A stretch of 64,000 nt of DNA, taken from contig OX344751.2 of the NCBI GenBank assembly GCA_947034885.2, forward strand, positions 8,680,001 to 8,744,000, in the 5' to 3' direction. Shown here piece by piece: positions 60,503-64,000 of this stretch (its first letter is position 1; every line of letters begins with the position of its first letter). Below the pieces are notes generated by a model that was not told the origin of the DNA, did no database searches, and saw only the letters and a program-made list of their open reading frames with translations. The position numbers and the translations under genes are program-made. This DNA is from Thuidium tamariscinum. Taxonomy: Eukaryota; Streptophyta; Bryopsida; Hypnales; Thuidiaceae.

Positions 60503-60574
60503 TATAAGCTTCGCTAAGTTACTCTTGATGCGACCTTCTAAGAGCTGATTGCATTTTGGAAGCAAGCTCAACTA

Positions 60575-60970
60575 CTCGAAAAAAATTTCAGTGATTACAA
60601 TAGAAACACCCAAAACCGTCCAAATAAGGAATTCAGCATACTTGGAGGTAATGTTTTCTAAAAATGATATTTTCCTAGTATTAGCGAGTGAAATCATGAA
60701 TATTAAAAAAAAAAAAAAATTCGGATACAGTATGTAATTTCTACAAATTTTTAAAGTGTTGGCTCCCTAAACCTGTGGAACTGTCCAAACTAAACCCTGC
60801 AAAAATCAACACTTAGCCAACCAAATTTTCCTATGTGTCCTTCAGTTATGTCAGCAAATTACAATCATACATGCGGCAAACACATTAAGGGAAGTCTACT
60901 GACACATTTGGGTGAATCTACAGTCCACTGCAAGGAACATGTGTGGAAATAGGTGTTTTGCCCTTATTCT
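60575..60970 (+). repeat. Dispersed repeat, inverted partner of 8290-8670
   Basis: It matches 8290-8670 in complement (AAACACCCAAAACCGT, CTAGTATTAGCGAGTGAAATCA). No coding content. Confidence 0.75.
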
Positions 60971-61031
60971 ATAGGAAGAAAATTAAAATCAACATTTAAC
61001 TCAAGTTGTTTCATATTTTTTGAACCTTTAA

Positions 61032-61579
61032 CCTTGGAGCGCTCCAATGTCCAATTTCTGGACAATGTGTAGATTGAAAATGAGATTTTTTTTCCTCATT
61101 GCAACTTGGATGAAAGTCATCCAAATTTATATCGATAATTTATAATGTTGTGGTCCCATTCAAAGGGTTGGATTCAGTGTTAGTAGAGTACATATATGAT
61201 TCTAAAATTACAAATGTGGAAGAATGTCAAGTGGTTGACTTGCATTGACTCTAGTTCAACGTGGAATTGCAAAAATGAGGTCACAGAATCCAAGAATACA
61301 AAAATTCCAAGAACTCACCATCTAAAGAGGATCTCATTGCAAATCCATCCAACAAAATTGCATGTAATTGAATTTAGAAGGAATTTAGATTTTTCCTTTC
61401 AAAATTTGTAGAAAATATTGGTGATAGCATTGGTGAATCTAACTATTAAGGATAGATTCTAAAATCCAAATCCTACAACTTTCATTTACATCTCAATTTC
61501 AAATTATTCTTTCCAATAGTTCTTTATGATGATTTTTCGAAAATTGTCAATTTTGGAGATAGGTTTGGACACTTAAGGG
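61032..61579 (+). mobile_element. 548-bp TTAA-flanked element, complete copy
   Basis: It starts CCTTGGAGCGCTCCAATG after TTAA (61028-61031) and ends ACTTAAGGG before TTAA (61580-61583). The tips resemble the 240-bp element at 18591 (CCCTTGAGCG and CTTAGGGG). Non-coding. TTAA bounds suggest piggyBac-type movement, but a TA duplication cannot be excluded. Confidence 0.65.
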
Positions 61580-61583
61580 TTAA

Positions 61584-63716
61584 AAAATTAGTAAGAAGTT
61601 TTTGAAGTTGAAACATGCTTCCATTCATTAAAAACAACCACCTTTTGAAATGTACACTATTCATACATTAAAGAAAGAAAGATATACCTTTGTACCTTTT
61701 ATGTTAGTAGTCACTTTTAAAATAGGGTAGTTCTTAAAGCACTCTACTTTAGTATTATAAGTTTGATTGTTTCTCCCTTTAGTTGATCACCCAATTCCCT
61801 TACAAAATCTATTAATTCCTAAAATAATGTAGTGTTTTGGGGTTCAAAACTACTTCAAAATACTTGTTCACACATTAAGCTAGAATTTTCATATATATGT
61901 ATTTATGCTCTAAAAAATTCATCCATATGATCTATTAGTTGACTTGTACAAATTTATCCCCTCAAAAATTTTAAGCAAAAATTTCCATTGTAGTAATTGC
62001 AAGGTGATTGTCATTGTGTAAAAACTTCAAAAGAAAAGGTAGATTTATTCTAATCCTTTTTGATGGTAAGGTTTTGTCTGTCAAATTTTTAGAAAGCGGC
62101 AAGAATATTCAAAATTTATACAAAGTAGACAATATATTTGAAATTAGGTTGAAAGTATATATATTTTAAATTATTTATTCAAAAATATTTTTGTATTTTT
62201 CTTTCAAAAGACTAACTATAAAATGCAAGATGGTATTGAATGGAAGAAAAAAAAATTGTTAATATCTTTTGATAAGAAATTGAGAATGACAAGAATGTCC
62301 CAATAAGCATCATACAAGTGGTTCCCCTAAAGTTTTCATATACTTAAAAAGTCACCATAATTGAATTTAAAGATTTTTTTTTTCAACAAAACTTTAGGCA
62401 TACTATAGTACAAGTAACATATTTGCATAAAATAAAATTTCAAAGATTCTAAGATAGTTTTTAAACTTTTTAAACTTTTATCAAAATTATAAGGAAAAAA
62501 ACTTATAACAAAAGATGACAATTTTTTTTAAATTGGCGATATTCCAAATGCCATTTTTCAAACTATACAATTTGAATTGTAAGTTGACATTCTGGATAAG
62601 TATAGATTTTCAAACATCTATTACACAAATAGATTTCCAAAATCTATAATTGATTTAGATTTTAGACTATATGGTATGAAATATTTTAGACACATATAGA
62701 TTTTAGACATCTACAATACATATAGATTTCAAAAATCTATGACAATTTTGATTTTTGAACTATAAAAAGTATCAAACTAATGGAATACTACCAATTTAAC
62801 AAAATTCACCATCAAGGGACAATTTTTCAAAACTCTTTAGTAAAGGAATTTTATTGAGTCAAATATTATTGACTAAAATATGACTTAATATATTTACAAT
62901 TTTTGTAGTTTGCTCCAAAAATCTCTAAAGCATCATAACAAATAATATATATAAATATTTTTATATACTTTTCAAAATTCTATAATTTTGAAAAGTATAA
63001 TATTGTGGAAATACTTTTAATTTTAATTTTTTGAATATAAACATTTAGAACCATATTCTATTCTATAATATTTCATTCAATAAAATTTTTAATATAAGAT
63101 ATCCTTACCATAAAATTCTAAAATGAATTTTCATTCCCCTTGTGTGAAGAATCTCACATAAAAATTTTGTATTGATAATTTTTTTCCATTGAAGAACTTG
63201 ATAAAAGAATATCAATGGGCAATGAAGGTAGTGAAATATATTATGTTGTTTATTAAAGTGAAGTTTGCTTGAGAGTTTGAACATTTCCAAATAAAATTTT
63301 AGTGCAAAAGAATTTTGTTACAAAGATTTACAATCTTACAATCTATTCATGTAAGGTACAAAAACACTATTTTTTTCTACTTTTATCCCTAAAGTTCCTC
63401 TGGATTTGTTTTGTCAAAATCCCTCTCAAACTATCATTTTTTTGACTTAGATTTGAATTTTCTTACATATTCAATTGTACAATCTTGAAGTATAATGATA
63501 CTCTCCCTATATTGGATATAAAGTTGCAACTTCTTTGATTACATAGGTTGAAAGACCATTATAGTGTTCAAAATTTGGGTAGAGATTTGGCAAGATCAAT
63601 GAACTTTGACTACTCTAAAGATGAAATTTTTGCACTATGTGAAGTTAGGATTCATGAAATTGTATATTTGTTGAAGTCAGGTACTCGCTCGTTAAGTTTC
63701 AAATGAATCCAATGAT
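61584..63716. other. Very AT-rich spacer
   Basis: Long AT-rich sequence without a gene, RNA or element boundary I can support. Confidence 0.5.
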
Positions 63717-63719
63717 TAT

Positions 63720-64000
63720 CCCTGGAGCGCGCCGACGTCCAGAAAGTGGACGATGAACAGATTCAATGACTTGTAGAATGCAAACGAACAGAGCTTTTCA
63801 TCCAATTTTTTTTGTGGTGCACCTGAGGAGGGTTTTGAACGCAGTGCTGCTTATAGCGACTACTTTTTGTAGCGCTACTGAAAGCGAAAAATGAAAGATT
63901 AGAAACATATTACTTTTGCTATGAAATTTGCTAATGCCCGAGGTCTGAGAAATAGCACATGAGAATTTTCAAGTAAAAAATTCGTCTTGGGCAGTTGTGA
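63720..64000 (+). mobile_element. Left end of a TTAA-family element, running off the window
   Basis: CCCTGGAGCGCGCCGACGTC after TTAT matches the left end of 61032 (CCTTGGAGCGCTCCAATGTC). The related GTCCA...TGGAC inverted words follow. The right end lies outside the window. Confidence 0.5.

Noticed and set aside
1-64000. tRNA, rRNA or snRNA genes
   Set aside because: I saw no convincing cloverleaf with internal A/B boxes or rRNA landmarks; a tRNAscan-SE or Infernal run would settle it.

Overview
This window is nuclear DNA from a land plant. The evidence is four spliced genes with clear plant counterparts: a RAD5A-type repair translocase with its plant-style N-terminus, a PTI1-like receptor-like cytoplasmic kinase, a transportin-1, and the beta subunit of the chloroplast chaperonin 60. 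Introns are mostly about 80 to 700 bp, and the spacers are very AT-rich and full of small DNA transposons. This would fit a non-seed plant such as a moss, but the sequence alone does not prove the lineage.

Layout. 1-600 holds AT-rich DNA with a palindromic repeat. 721-5310 is one continuous reading frame of 1,530 codons, broken only by six in-frame stop codons. It looks like a decayed transposase-type gene with BED-like zinc fingers, an AT-hook-like motif, a candidate DDE core and an unusual C-terminal domain. 6218-6721 is an unrecognised small ORF. 8.3-9.0 kb is repeat DNA. 10265-17533 (+) is RAD5A in 20 exons. 18.6-20.1 kb holds a TTAA-flanked miniature element and a 600-bp duplication. 21841-23763 (+) is the kinase, whose first intron carries a 473-bp inverted-repeat element. 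24888-34129 (-) is transportin-1 in 29 exons.

Upstream of transportin, a truncated Ty1/copia element (34854-38865, minus strand) has two 261-bp LTRs. One LTR is split by a 301-bp insertion with all the terminal signs of a Helitron, and the whole element is flanked by a 217-bp direct duplication. 39.1-47.7 kb is AT-rich repeat DNA with one long unrecognised ORF (41414-42067). 47744-52117 (+) is the chloroplast chaperonin 60 beta gene in 10 exons. 52.1-64.0 kb is gene-poor. It holds three copies of a MITE family, each exactly 272 bp with TA target duplications, a larger GGCTCTAAAATGG-ended repeat family with a second MITE nested in one copy, and a family with TTAACC ends.

The four intact genes are housekeeping or signalling genes with no sign of a shared pathway: nuclear DNA damage tolerance, cytosolic signalling, nuclear import, and plastid protein folding. 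The novelty lies in the mobile DNA: the nonsense-only decayed transposase-like gene, the Helitron-in-LTR, the copia element bracketed by a 217-bp duplication, and the uniform 272-bp MITEs. All exon models were read by eye from splice signals and family conservation, and every exon length was checked for reading-frame consistency.
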